Assembly: GCA_965237965.1 (NCBI GenBank)
Contig: CBDEGT010000003.1
Location: 806,001-870,000 of the forward strand
DNA length: 64,000 bases
From: UBA2988 sp965237965
GTDB taxonomy: Bacteria; Gemmatimonadota; Gemmatimonadetes; Longimicrobiales; Gaopeijiaceae
Direction of reading: 5' to 3'
Below, piece after piece: positions 54,815 through 63,607 of the stretch. Position 1 is the stretch's first letter. Every line of letters begins with the position of its first letter. Made by a program: the position numbers and the translations under genes. The notes beneath the pieces were generated by a model. It saw only the letters and a list, made by a program, of their open reading frames with translations, was not told the DNA's origin and did not search any database.

Positions 54815-56911
54815 CTACTGCCGAGGCTGCTCGGTCGTCTCGGCCTCCTGCCACCCGAACTTCTCCGAGATCGGACGTAGATGCAACGGTGTGCGCGGGA
54901 ACCCGTATAGATCCTCGAAGGAAGAGGTCCCCGCGGCCTCACAGAGGTTCCCGGTACCGTCGTAGTGGAGGTCCAAGCAGACCAGCGGAGATCCAAGCTC
55001 CTGCAGCAGTGCCTGCGCTTCCGGGTGCCCCTCGGCCTTGAAGAAAGCCCTCTGACCGCCGCGCGTCATGTCAACCGGGCTCATGCCCAAGCGTGTGAGC
55101 GCGGCCACATCCGCGCCCAAGTCCACCAGATAGCGAATCATCTCGAGGTCGCCCCTGATGGCCGCGTAGTGGAGAGGCGTGTAGCCCCAGGAGTCCGGGA
55201 TATTCAGGTCGGCGCCGAACTCCTCGACCAGGTATTTCACAGCCGGCATGAAGCCGCCCGGCGTGCCTTCCATCATGTAGTTCCCGATTCCTTGAAATCC
55301 ACCTCCGGCAGCAGCGTGGATCGGGTACTGGTGTGGGGCGCCCCCTGGGACCTGGGGTAGTCCGGAGGACTCCTCCTGACGCCCGTCCGGAGGCCTTCTC
55401 CCCCGCAGGAGCTCGTCCGTCATGATGGTGGGCGTATGGGGATCGGCACCGTACGCGGCGAGCAATTTCATGGCCTCCAGATCCCGGGCGAACGCCGCCC
55501 GGAAGAACGGGGTGGCTCCACGGATCGTGATGCCCGTGCGTCTCTGGCTGTACTCCCAATACCAGATGTGGAGACTGAGCCGTGCGTTGGAATCCGCCCC
55601 CGCTTCCAGAAGTGCCTCGAGAAGCTCCAGGTGAGTCGTGACCTGGAGGTGATGCGACTGGGGCTGCGGATAATTCGGCGTGCCCGACCACTGGGACTGC
55701 AACGCTGCGAAGAGCGGCGTCGCGTTCTCCGGCGAGGACGCCAGGTTGGGGTCGGCACCCCGTTCCACGAGACGCAGCGCTACGTCGTACTCACCGTTCA
55801 AGGACGCAATCAGGAGGGGGCTGACACCGTTTCCCGCGCTGACCTGGTTGATGTCGGCGCCTCCGTCTAGAAGCGCTTCGGCAGCCTCGATCTGCCCCTC
55901 GCGGGCGGCAAGCAGGAGCGCCGTCATTCCCCCCGACCTTCCGACTCGGATGTTCCTTTCGGGAAGCTTGTCGTGCGCAACCCTAAGCCCCTGCGCGGCC
56001 GCGTTGTAGGTCTCCGGCGCCACGAGGCTCATCGTATCCGTTACCACGTACTCCCGCGAAGCCACCTCTCTTTGCCACCGGATGGCCTCCTGGACCTGAG
56101 CCGGGGTCGGCCTCCAATCATCCCCGGGGACCACGGGCGAGCGCAGTTCCGGTGGCACGATGAATCCCTGGTTCGCGTACACATCACGCAGCGCCTCGCC
56201 GGTGGTCTCCTCCGAACCCCGATCACTTCGCCGGAACTCCGCGATCGCCTCCCGTAGAGCCAGACCGGCTGCACGGTCTCGGACGTAACCGGCGAGCGCG
56301 TCCACCACCTGAGTCGTCACGGACGGATCCGCACCGTGCGCAAGCAGCTCCGCGACCGCTTCGGCCCGTCCCGTCCCGGCAGCGAACATCAGGGGCGTCT
56401 GTCCAGACGACAGCTCTCGAGCATTCACATCGGCTCCATGCTCGACCAGGAGAGCGATCAGCTCCGCACCGCCTCCAGCCGAGGATGCCGCAAGGTGGAG
56501 AGGGGTGGCCCCACTATTGCTCGTCGAAGGCCGAGCGTCTGCTCCGGCATCCAGCAGCGACTGGGCTACCGTGACGTGGCCCCCTCGACTCGCGAGATGC
56601 AGAGGGGTGTAGTGACCGATGCGGGTTCCCGCCACGACACCGGCTCCGGCCTGGAGAAGAATCCGGACCGCTTCCACGTTTCCCTGCTCGGCCGCGAAAT
56701 GCAGTGCGGTCATGCCGTCACCCCTGGCCTCATTCACGTCGGCACCTTGCTCGACGAGTCGCTCGAGCGCCACCACGTCACCCCGTCGTGCCGCCTCGAC
56801 GATATCGGGGGGGGGAGGCGCACCCGCACTCACGAGGAAAGGAACCAGACAAACGACGCCGAGCACCCGCTCGAAGGTTCCCATCTTGTTGGCTACCCTC
56901 CGCATGAGCAT
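54815..56911 (-). CDS. Exported ankyrin-repeat protein
   Basis: The 698-residue protein has a signal (VLGVVCLVPFLVSAGAPPPP) and about ten ankyrin repeats in three groups, for example GMTALHFAAEQGNVEAVRIL, TPLHLASRGGHVTVAQSLLD, GMTALLLAAREGQIEAAEAL and YTPLHYAAIRGDLEMIRYLV. A non-repeat segment of about 110 residues (EEFRRSDRG to ERNIRVG region) divides them. It ends the minus-strand run with the DUF1592 and DUF1552 genes 72 and more bases upstream, an association seen repeatedly in Acidobacteria, Planctomycetes and Gemmatimonadota. Its partner protein is unknown. Confidence 0.92.
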   Translation of the reverse strand: MLMRRVANKMGTFERVLGVVCLVPFLVSAGAPPPPDIVEAARRGDVVALERLVEQGADVNEARGDGMTALHFAAEQGNVEAVRILLQAGAGVVAGTRIGHYTPLHLASRGGHVTVAQSLLDAGADARPSTSNSGATPLHLAASSAGGGAELIALLVEHGADVNARELSSGQTPLMFAAGTGRAEAVAELLAHGADPSVTTQVVDALAGYVRDRAAGLALREAIAEFRRSDRGSEETTGEALRDVYANQGFIVPPELRSPVVPGDDWRPTPAQVQEAIRWQREVASREYVVTDTMSLVAPETYNAAAQGLRVAHDKLPERNIRVGRSGGMTALLLAAREGQIEAAEALLDGGADINQVSAGNGVSPLLIASLNGEYDVALRLVERGADPNLASSPENATPLFAALQSQWSGTPNYPQPQSHHLQVTTHLELLEALLEAGADSNARLSLHIWYWEYSQRRTGITIRGATPFFRAAFARDLEAMKLLAAYGADPHTPTIMTDELLRGRRPPDGRQEESSGLPQVPGGAPHQYPIHAAAGGGFQGIGNYMMEGTPGGFMPAVKYLVEEFGADLNIPDSWGYTPLHYAAIRGDLEMIRYLVDLGADVAALTRLGMSPVDMTRGGQRAFFKAEGHPEAQALLQELGSPLVCLDLHYDGTGNLCEAAGTSSFEDLYGFPRTPLHLRPISEKFGWQEAETTEQPRQ

Positions 56912-56983
56912 GATACCTCCACCTTTGCATTCATCGCGTCCGTCCGCACGGCGGGCCTTTGGACCGGACGAGGTTCGGGTCGA

Positions 56984-58408
56984 CTACCCAAGTGATGCCG
57001 ACGTGACCCTCTCGGGCACGCTCAGCGGGAACTTGTGCGTGCTGTCACCGAAATGCTCCAGGTCCTGGTGCCCGATGCCATGGAGGAGAGCGAGGAACAC
57101 GTTCGCCGTGGGCGTCCCCTCTGGCGTGGCCAGATGCATGTTCCCTTCCAGGGCACCATTCGCCCCGCCCATCAAGAGCAGCGGGCATTTCCGATGGTTG
57201 TGGAGGTTTGGATCTCCCATTGCCGACCCGTGGACGATCGCCGTTCTGTCGAGGAGAGTCCCATCACCCTCCTCAGTGTCCCTGAGCTTCTCGAGTAGAT
57301 ATCTGAACGCACTCAGGCGGTAACTGTTGATCGCCAGGTACTGCATGATCTTATCTGGATTGTTTCCGTGGTGGGAAATGGCATGCCACCCCGCGTCGAC
57401 GCCACTCGCAGGGTGCGAAGCGTTCGACTGATCGCTCCCCGTCTTGAACGAGATGACCCGAGTGATCTCGCTTCGCAGAGCGAGAACTTGGAGATCAAAC
57501 ATGAGCTCCATGTGCTCGTCCCAGGAATCCGGAACGCCGGCCGGGGCGTCCGGGAGCGCACGCCCGTCACCGCTCGAATTGCGTGCCTCGACAAGCTGGA
57601 TGCGGCGCTCGATCTCGCGAACCCCCTCCAGGTATGAGTCCAGGGCGAGCCGATCCACTGCGGCCAGAGACCTCTTGAAGCGCGCGGTTTCCTCGGCGAT
57701 CCAGTCGAGGAGACTCCCCCGAGTCCGTCTCCGCTCGTTCCGGTCCGCCGTAGAGTCACCCGCACCGAACATCCGCTCGAACACCGCACGAGGGTCACGG
57801 AGGGCCGGAAGCGGTCTGTTGGGGGCGGCCCAACTGATGTTATGGCGGTAGGCGCAGTGATAATCGTAGTTGCACGCTCCTCCTCTGGCCGGCGCCTCGA
57901 TGCAGAGTTCGAGTGACGGGAGGGGCGTGTCCTGACCGTACCGTTGGGCATGTACCTGGTCGAGTGACACGCCCAGGAAAATGTCTGAGCCCTGCGTCTG
58001 CTTCGGGTGCGCCTGGGTCAGGAAGCAGGCACTCGACCGGTCATGGTCTCCACCGATCTCTGGCGCGGCGTACGGATCGGCCATTCGGCAGTCGGTGTTG
58101 CTCACAACCGTGAGGTAATTCCGGAAGCCATCAATCAGGGGATCGAGAAGATGCCTTTCGGGAAGCTTGAAGTCGCGGCCCGACGTTAGGGGAGCGTAAA
58201 GATTCTGCGTCCAGCCCCACGTGCTGGCGCCGGCAGTGCCCATCGCCTCCTCAACGCATATCAAGCGGGTCTGATGCGGCTCCTCGGCCGGGTCCCGCCA
58301 CGTGCGACCTGCTGGAATCATTCCATCGAGAAGCGGCAGCGCGACACTCGCACTCGCACCTTGGAGGAACGTTCGGCGGGGCAGGTGCTTTCCGGAGATA
58401 TAATGCAT
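56984..58408 (-). CDS. DUF1552 protein
   Basis: The 474-residue protein begins MHYISGKHLPRRTFLQGASA, a Tat-like or related export signal (RRTFL plus hydrophobic SVALPLL). The DUF1552 hallmarks follow: HDRSSACFLTQAHPKQTQGS, SLDQVHAQRYG, SISWAAPNRPLP-like NISWAAPNRPLPALRDPRAV, and WHAISHHGNNPDKI. The His-rich region suggests a metal-dependent sulfatase/phosphatase-like fold (DUF1501 relatives), but activity is unknown. It lies 66 bases downstream of the DUF1592 gene and is almost always paired with it. Confidence 0.9.
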   Translation of the reverse strand: MHYISGKHLPRRTFLQGASASVALPLLDGMIPAGRTWRDPAEEPHQTRLICVEEAMGTAGASTWGWTQNLYAPLTSGRDFKLPERHLLDPLIDGFRNYLTVVSNTDCRMADPYAAPEIGGDHDRSSACFLTQAHPKQTQGSDIFLGVSLDQVHAQRYGQDTPLPSLELCIEAPARGGACNYDYHCAYRHNISWAAPNRPLPALRDPRAVFERMFGAGDSTADRNERRRTRGSLLDWIAEETARFKRSLAAVDRLALDSYLEGVREIERRIQLVEARNSSGDGRALPDAPAGVPDSWDEHMELMFDLQVLALRSEITRVISFKTGSDQSNASHPASGVDAGWHAISHHGNNPDKIMQYLAINSYRLSAFRYLLEKLRDTEEGDGTLLDRTAIVHGSAMGDPNLHNHRKCPLLLMGGANGALEGNMHLATPEGTPTANVFLALLHGIGHQDLEHFGDSTHKFPLSVPERVTSASLG

Positions 58409-58474
58409 TTTATTTTTGCCTCATCTCGAGGGTTGGAGCGCTACTTCTGTAGCAAGCCTGGATTCTCGTGCCGT

Positions 58475-60955
58475 CTATTCCTGCTCGTTATTAGCTGATA
58501 GGACCACCTGTCTCAGCAGGAACGGATCGCTCTGCACGACGCCCAGGATGAACGACGACATACGGTAGTCGTTTTCCGCCGCCTTCCGGGAAATGGTTCG
58601 GATCGTTGGCTGATCGCGGTAGCCGACCGGGCGTCCGATGGCGTAGCCCAGGAGCCTCCCAGCAAAGTTCCGTACCAAGGGCTCCGGTCTCTTGAGAAGG
58701 GCGTCCGAAAGCTCCCCCGGAGTGCTGATCACCGTGCCATCGTAGTACTGGCCGCGAGTGTCCAACGGAGCCCGGTTCTCACGCACGCGCATCCTTCCGG
58801 TCGGGTCGAAGTGGTCCAGCGCCAGCCCGATCGGGTCGATGAACTGATGGCACGCATTGCACATCGGAGCCGCACGGTGCATTTCCATGCGTTCCCGGGT
58901 GGTCAGCAAGCGGCCAGGGGCCTCCTCGCTCGTGGCATCGAGAGGTGGGACGTTAGGTGGTGGGGGGGGTGGCGGGCTCCCGAGCAGAACCTCCATGAAC
59001 CATACCCCACGCATGACTGGAGACGTCCGTTCCGGGAGGGACGTCAGTGCTAGGACGCTTCCGTGGCCCAATACCCCGACTCGGTACGGGTTGGTGTGCT
59101 GGACCTTCTGGAACTCGTTACCGCCCGTAAATGGGATCTCGTAATAACGGGCCAAGCGCTCGTTCACGAACGTGTAGTCGGCCGTGAACAGCTCCAGGAA
59201 GCTCTGGTCCTCGCGCACCAAGTGGTCGAAGAAGAGCTCCGTCTCACGACGCATCGAGTTCGACAGGTCAAGGCTGAAGTCCGGGTACAGCGCGGGCACC
59301 GGCTGCTTCCCATCGAGGGCCGCGAGCCGCAACCACTGCGCCGCGAATCGGGTTGCGAGCGCCTCTGAGCGAGCATCCGCCAGCATGCGACGGACCTGGG
59401 CTTCGAGGACATCCGGTCGCGAAAGCTCCCCCTCCCGAGCGACGGAGAGGAGCTCTTGATCGGGCACCGTTCCCCACAGAAAGAAGGATAAGCGCGAAGC
59501 GAGCTCCACGTCGCTCAGTGCGTAGGTGTCGCGCTCTCGGAGTCCGGACGGCTCCTCCTCGAGCCGGAAGAGGAACGAGGGACTGGAAAGGACGGCCTGC
59601 AGCGCCGTTCGGATTCCGATGTCGAAGTCTCCCTCGGCACGGGCGTCCTGATAGAACGTCATCAGGCCGTCCATGTCCTCCGCAGTTACGGGGCGTCGGT
59701 AAGCCTCTGTGGCGATCCGCTCGATGATCGACTCTGCGCAAGGCCGCTCCTCACCGGGGGAACTCGGATAACAGCTGAAGATCTTCTGACGGCTCGGCGT
59801 GTCCGCCACGCCGCTGACTTCGAAGGGACCCGTTATCGTAAGCGTCGAGAGGTGAGGCAGATTCGTGACGCCGTAGTTGGCCCAGGATGTGGTCCTCTCG
59901 CCTCCAGCGAACGACCAGTCGTGCGCTTGGAGTAGGTCCTGATAAGAACCGTCGTTGCGGCGGACGAAGGCGGCCGCAACCTGACGCTGACCAGCTTCGA
60001 CGAAGAACGGTTCGGTCTCGAGCGGGATCGCGTTCCCGCCGCGCCCTGCTGCCCGTCGTCCGAGCGCACGTCCGTGCGGAAGAGCCAGGAGAGCGACCCG
60101 CTCGCCATCGATGGAGATATCCATATCCTCGGACGTGTGTCCTCCGCCGAGGCTCGCGTTAACCGAGAAGACGTACTTGCCGTCCGCCGGGAAGTTGTGC
60201 GTCACGACGGTTCCGCCGCGGGTGCCATACGGCGCCCCGTCGACCTGGTTCCACGCGTGCTGCGATGCCTCGATCGGAACCGTGTACTCCGCGCTGGCGC
60301 TGGGCGCACGCGGGTTGCCGACGCCCATGCGACTGACCTCGGCGGCCGCGGTCAGGTAGGCCCCGATGATCACGTCGGAAAGCCCCTGGAGGTCAGACCA
60401 GGTGTCGAACTGCCCGAGGTAGCTCTCCGCAGGAAGCCATTGTGAAGCATCCACCTCGAGCCCCAAAAGGCTGCTGATCGTTCGCTCATACTCAGCACCC
60501 GTCATCCTCTGGAACTTACGCACGCCCGCATACGGCTGAGCGGCCGCCGCCGCCCTATCGATTTCGCTCTCCAAGGCGGAGATCAGGAGCTGTAGCGTGT
60601 CCGGGCTCGGCCGGGGCATACCCGGAGGCGGCATCATGCCCAGCCGGAGCTTGCGGATCATCTTCTCCGCCGTCTCGGCATCGGATACCGGATCCGCGAC
60701 GTCGAAATCCCGGAGTGACAGGTTGCCGGTCAGCAGCTGCTCGTTGTGGCACACAACGCAGTAGCGCTGAACCACCGAGGTCAGCTCCTCCGAGGGAACG
60801 GCGACCACGTCACCTACAGCGGCTGCTGGGATTCCGGCCACGACCGTAGATCCATTGGCGCTGGGCAGGGTCTCGACGCGGTACGCGCCGGGGCCCCCTT
60901 GTGTCCCGAGGATCAGCAAGGCTCCCGAAATGGCTAGAAAAGCCAGTGATCTCAT
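58475..60955 (-). CDS. DUF1592-type planctomycete cytochrome-like protein
   Basis: The 826-residue exported protein has a signal (SLAFLAISGALLILGTQ) and a first c-type haem motif in VVQRYCVVCHNEQLLTGNLS. The DUF1587 (FQRMTGAEYERTISSLLGLE), a carbohydrate-binding-like beta region, DUF1595, DUF1592 (SRLSFFLWGTVPDQELL), DUF1588 (GVLGHGSVLALTSLPERTSP) and DUF1585 modules follow, with a second CxxCH in PMCNACHQFIDPIGLALDHF. Proline-rich linker PPPPPPP. Likely a periplasmic electron-transfer or polymer-degradation component; unproved. It is first in the three-gene minus-strand run. Confidence 0.92.
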   Translation of the reverse strand: MRSLAFLAISGALLILGTQGGPGAYRVETLPSANGSTVVAGIPAAAVGDVVAVPSEELTSVVQRYCVVCHNEQLLTGNLSLRDFDVADPVSDAETAEKMIRKLRLGMMPPPGMPRPSPDTLQLLISALESEIDRAAAAAQPYAGVRKFQRMTGAEYERTISSLLGLEVDASQWLPAESYLGQFDTWSDLQGLSDVIIGAYLTAAAEVSRMGVGNPRAPSASAEYTVPIEASQHAWNQVDGAPYGTRGGTVVTHNFPADGKYVFSVNASLGGGHTSEDMDISIDGERVALLALPHGRALGRRAAGRGGNAIPLETEPFFVEAGQRQVAAAFVRRNDGSYQDLLQAHDWSFAGGERTTSWANYGVTNLPHLSTLTITGPFEVSGVADTPSRQKIFSCYPSSPGEERPCAESIIERIATEAYRRPVTAEDMDGLMTFYQDARAEGDFDIGIRTALQAVLSSPSFLFRLEEEPSGLRERDTYALSDVELASRLSFFLWGTVPDQELLSVAREGELSRPDVLEAQVRRMLADARSEALATRFAAQWLRLAALDGKQPVPALYPDFSLDLSNSMRRETELFFDHLVREDQSFLELFTADYTFVNERLARYYEIPFTGGNEFQKVQHTNPYRVGVLGHGSVLALTSLPERTSPVMRGVWFMEVLLGSPPPPPPPNVPPLDATSEEAPGRLLTTRERMEMHRAAPMCNACHQFIDPIGLALDHFDPTGRMRVRENRAPLDTRGQYYDGTVISTPGELSDALLKRPEPLVRNFAGRLLGYAIGRPVGYRDQPTIRTISRKAAENDYRMSSFILGVVQSDPFLLRQVVLSANNEQE

Positions 60956-60987
60956 GACCGATCCCCCAAAAAATCTGCAGGTCTCCC

Positions 60988-61506
60988 TTGAGCAACCCTA
61001 CATTATATTGGGAGACGGGGGCAATCAGTCAACCACAGCCGCGGGCGAGGAGCTCTGGCAAGTCATTGCGAGCGCTGGCCGAAGACCCTCCAGTCGTCGT
61101 CGACACGAACGTATTCATCGCGGCAGCCTTCAAGCCGCGGAGCGATTCGGGTCGTGTGGTCGAAGCGATCCGTCTGGGCAGGGTGCGTCTGATATGGAGC
61201 GAAGCTACGCGTAGCGAGACCGAGACGCTGATGCGAAGGATCCCGCCGATCTCCTGGCAGGCGGTAGCCGATCTCTTTCAGGAGGAAAACCGGAGATCGG
61301 ACGACGCGGATCGCGGTGCTTTTTCTTCCGTACCGGACCACGAGGACCGGAAGTTCGCCGCGTTGGCTGCCTCGAGTCGGGCGACCCTGGTGAGCCTGGA
61401 CCGCCACCTCCTTGGCGCCGAGCTGGAGGACGTGTGTGTCGTCTGCACTCCGAGCGCGTTCCTGGATCGAACGATCAGGGTGCCTTCGGATGCGGATCTA
61501 GATTGA
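60988..61506 (+). CDS. PIN-domain protein
   Basis: The PIN domain starts at PPVVVDTNVFIAAAF, with the first catalytic Asp. SEATRSETETLMRRI follows, and DHEDRKFAALAASSRATLVS and LDRHLL carry the later acidic residues. This is a VapC-like ribonuclease fold. The TTG start at 60988 is doubtful, as the first 30 residues are not family-like. No antitoxin gene is adjacent, so it may be a solitary or orphan PIN nuclease. Its last 32 bases overlap the 3' end of the converging cytochrome gene. Confidence 0.8.
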   Translation: MSNPTLYWETGAISQPQPRARSSGKSLRALAEDPPVVVDTNVFIAAAFKPRSDSGRVVEAIRLGRVRLIWSEATRSETETLMRRIPPISWQAVADLFQEENRRSDDADRGAFSSVPDHEDRKFAALAASSRATLVSLDRHLLGAELEDVCVVCTPSAFLDRTIRVPSDADLD

Positions 61507-62008
61507 TGTAGGCGATCTCCAGCGGCGTCTCCGGGATCGGCGTATCGCCGGCGGGATAGCCGTTGATCTTGAGGATGTACGCCGTCACCGCCCGGTACTG
61601 CTCCGGCTGCAGCGTGCCCCCGCCCCCATAGGGCATGCGCTGGGACAGGAACTCGTACAGACGCCAGAGCGGCTGGCCGCTCCAGAGCCCGATGAATTTC
61701 GAGCCCCAGAGCGGCAAGGACTCGTTGTGGCAGGCGGAGCAAATCGTCCTGAAGACCTCGGCTCCCGCCTCGGCCTGCTCCTCGGTATAGACACCGTCGT
61801 GCGACGATCGCACCACCAGCTCTCCGATGCCCGGGGGGGCGGCAGGGGACACCGCCTCCGCTGGGGGCGCGTTCCCTCCAACACATGCGGGAGAGAGCAG
61901 GGCGCATCCAACGAGGGAGCGCCGCAGACCGCGCGTGATGCGGATCGTGGGGGCGTGCCTGTGGCCTTGGCGACGCATTCGATCTCTCAGCTGGGGATGG
62001 AGGTTCAC
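61475..62008 (-). CDS. Cytochrome c lipoprotein
   Basis: The 177-residue protein may start at 62008 or at the ATG 61978. A signal with lipobox-like LVGCALLSPACVGG precedes a small cytochrome c domain: EAGAEVFRTICSACHNESLP (haem CxxCH) and LSQRMPYGGGGTLQPEQYRA with the distal Met. The fold is typical of class I cytochromes in sulfite or alcohol dehydrogenase systems (YRAVTAYILKINGYPAGDTP). No dehydrogenase partner is in this window. From 62009 to 62230 I see nothing. Confidence 0.88.
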   Translation of the reverse strand: MNLHPQLRDRMRRQGHRHAPTIRITRGLRRSLVGCALLSPACVGGNAPPAEAVSPAAPPGIGELVVRSSHDGVYTEEQAEAGAEVFRTICSACHNESLPLWGSKFIGLWSGQPLWRLYEFLSQRMPYGGGGTLQPEQYRAVTAYILKINGYPAGDTPIPETPLEIAYINLDPHPKAP

Positions 62009-62230
62009 CCACCGGAACGGTGGGACGTATCGGGTAGAACGATACCCAACCTAACAGGGGGGCGTTCCCGCCGCGACGTTGCGAATACTGGAATTCGAGG
62101 GGGCCTGGGCTATCTTCCCTCCCGCGTCGGGTGAGCCGATCCCGCGCATCTTCTCGTTGCCCTCACACCGCCCTGGCCGACCCTGAACGACGATAGCCGC
62201 GACCTGCGTGACGCATCCCGGCGGGTTCTG

Positions 62231-63607
62231 GAGGTTGGGTCAATAGGTGTGTAAACGTATCAGGCGGCATTCTTCCGCTGTTGGGTTGAGACGGGCTTTC
62301 CGTCTTCGAACTTCCTTCCTTCAAACACGTCCTTGAGGAGGTGAGGAGCGTCGAGCCTTCGGAAGCGCTTCTCGGCCACCAAGAGCGACTTCCAGATCAG
62401 CGCCGTAGCGCTCTCGACCCGCTTGAATCGCTTCGCCGCCGTCGTCCTGAGCCGTACCGCAGCGAACGGGCTCTCGACCACGTTCGTCGTGCGTAGATGC
62501 TTCCAGTGATCCTCGGGGAAGTCGTGGAACGCCACCATCCGCTCCCAGTCGTCCTCGAGTACGTCCACCGCCTTCGGATACCACGGCCTGTAGCGCCTGG
62601 CGAACACTTCGCGGGCCTTCACAGCCTCGGACCGGCTCGGTGCGTAGACCACGGCCCTGAGAAGATCCTTCGCCTCGCTCTGCTCCCGCTGCGGCAGCCG
62701 GTCCAGCACGTTCCTCATCTTGTGGTTCCAGCACCGTTGCTCGCCCGCCTCAGGCCATACCTGCCGTACTGCGCCCCAGATCGCCGCGTTACCGTCCGCC
62801 ATCAGAAGCCGGGGCGCCTCGATGCCGCGTGCCTTCAGATCCCGCAACACCTCCGACCAGGACTCGACCGACTCTCGGTAGCCCGATCTCAGGGCCAACA
62901 CTTCCTTCGTCCCGTCTCGCATCGCGCCCAGAACCACCAGCAGTGCTGCCTTGTCCCGCTCGAGCCCCGCCTTCACGTAGATCCCGTCCGCCCAGACGTA
63001 GACGACCTCACGGTCGGCCAGCGAGCGCTTCGACCATTCCTCGAATTCCGCCGTCCATCCCGCCCGCAGCCGCCGAATCGAAGACTTCGACAACGGGGCC
63101 CCCTCGCCCAGCAGGCCCCGCATCGCCAGCTCGAAGTCTCCCTCCGCCAGCCCGTGCAGATACAGCTCCGGAAGCAGAGCACCCAGCTCCTTCGTCCGTC
63201 GTGCGAACAACGGCAACACCCGACTCTCGAACCGCTCCTCGACGCCCCGAACCCGAGGGCGTCGGAGCATGATCGTGCCCGAGCTCATCGCCAACCGCCT
63301 CGGCTTGCCATATCCGTTGCGGTAGCCCTCGGCCGAGTCCACCGTACTCCTGCGCTCTGACTTCTCCCGGCCTAACAACTCCGTGACTTCCTCCTCCATG
63401 ATCTGTTGGATGAACTCCTGCGCCTTCTCCCTAACCATCCCCTCGAGCGTCTCCCACATCGGCCTGCTGGACGCACCCTGGGGTCCCGCGATATCCTCTC
63501 TCATGAGGCGACGTTCCTTTCCCCGGGCTGTCACCCGGGCTCGCTGGTTTAAATCTCAGCGGAAAGGTACGTCGCCTCTCTTTTTACACACCTTTTGATC
63601 CTACCTC
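62231..63607 (-). mobile_element. IS256-family element type A, complete copy (1377 bp)
   Basis: The terminal repeats are GAGGTTGGGTCAATAGGTGT (left) and the complement of GAGGTAGGATCAAAAGGTGT (right), matching over about 25 bases. The flanks (GGGTTCTG and CCCCTTCA) are not duplicated. It abuts a headless TonB-receptor gene. Confidence 0.93.
62260..63534 (-). CDS. IS256-family transposase type A, full length
   Basis: The protein is 424 residues from GTG 63534, or 414 from the more likely ATG 63504 (MREDIAGPQGASSRPMWETL). DDE residues lie in VYVWADGIYVKAG, LLMADGNAAIWGAVRQVWPE and TTNVVESPFAAVRLR; RCWNHKMRNVLDRLP is the conserved block. The first 340 residues match the truncated copies at 21026 and 29768. 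Confidence 0.93.
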   Translation of the reverse strand: MTARGKERRLMREDIAGPQGASSRPMWETLEGMVREKAQEFIQQIMEEEVTELLGREKSERRSTVDSAEGYRNGYGKPRRLAMSSGTIMLRRPRVRGVEERFESRVLPLFARRTKELGALLPELYLHGLAEGDFELAMRGLLGEGAPLSKSSIRRLRAGWTAEFEEWSKRSLADREVVYVWADGIYVKAGLERDKAALLVVLGAMRDGTKEVLALRSGYRESVESWSEVLRDLKARGIEAPRLLMADGNAAIWGAVRQVWPEAGEQRCWNHKMRNVLDRLPQREQSEAKDLLRAVVYAPSRSEAVKAREVFARRYRPWYPKAVDVLEDDWERMVAFHDFPEDHWKHLRTTNVVESPFAAVRLRTTAAKRFKRVESATALIWKSLLVAEKRFRRLDAPHLLKDVFEGRKFEDGKPVSTQQRKNAA

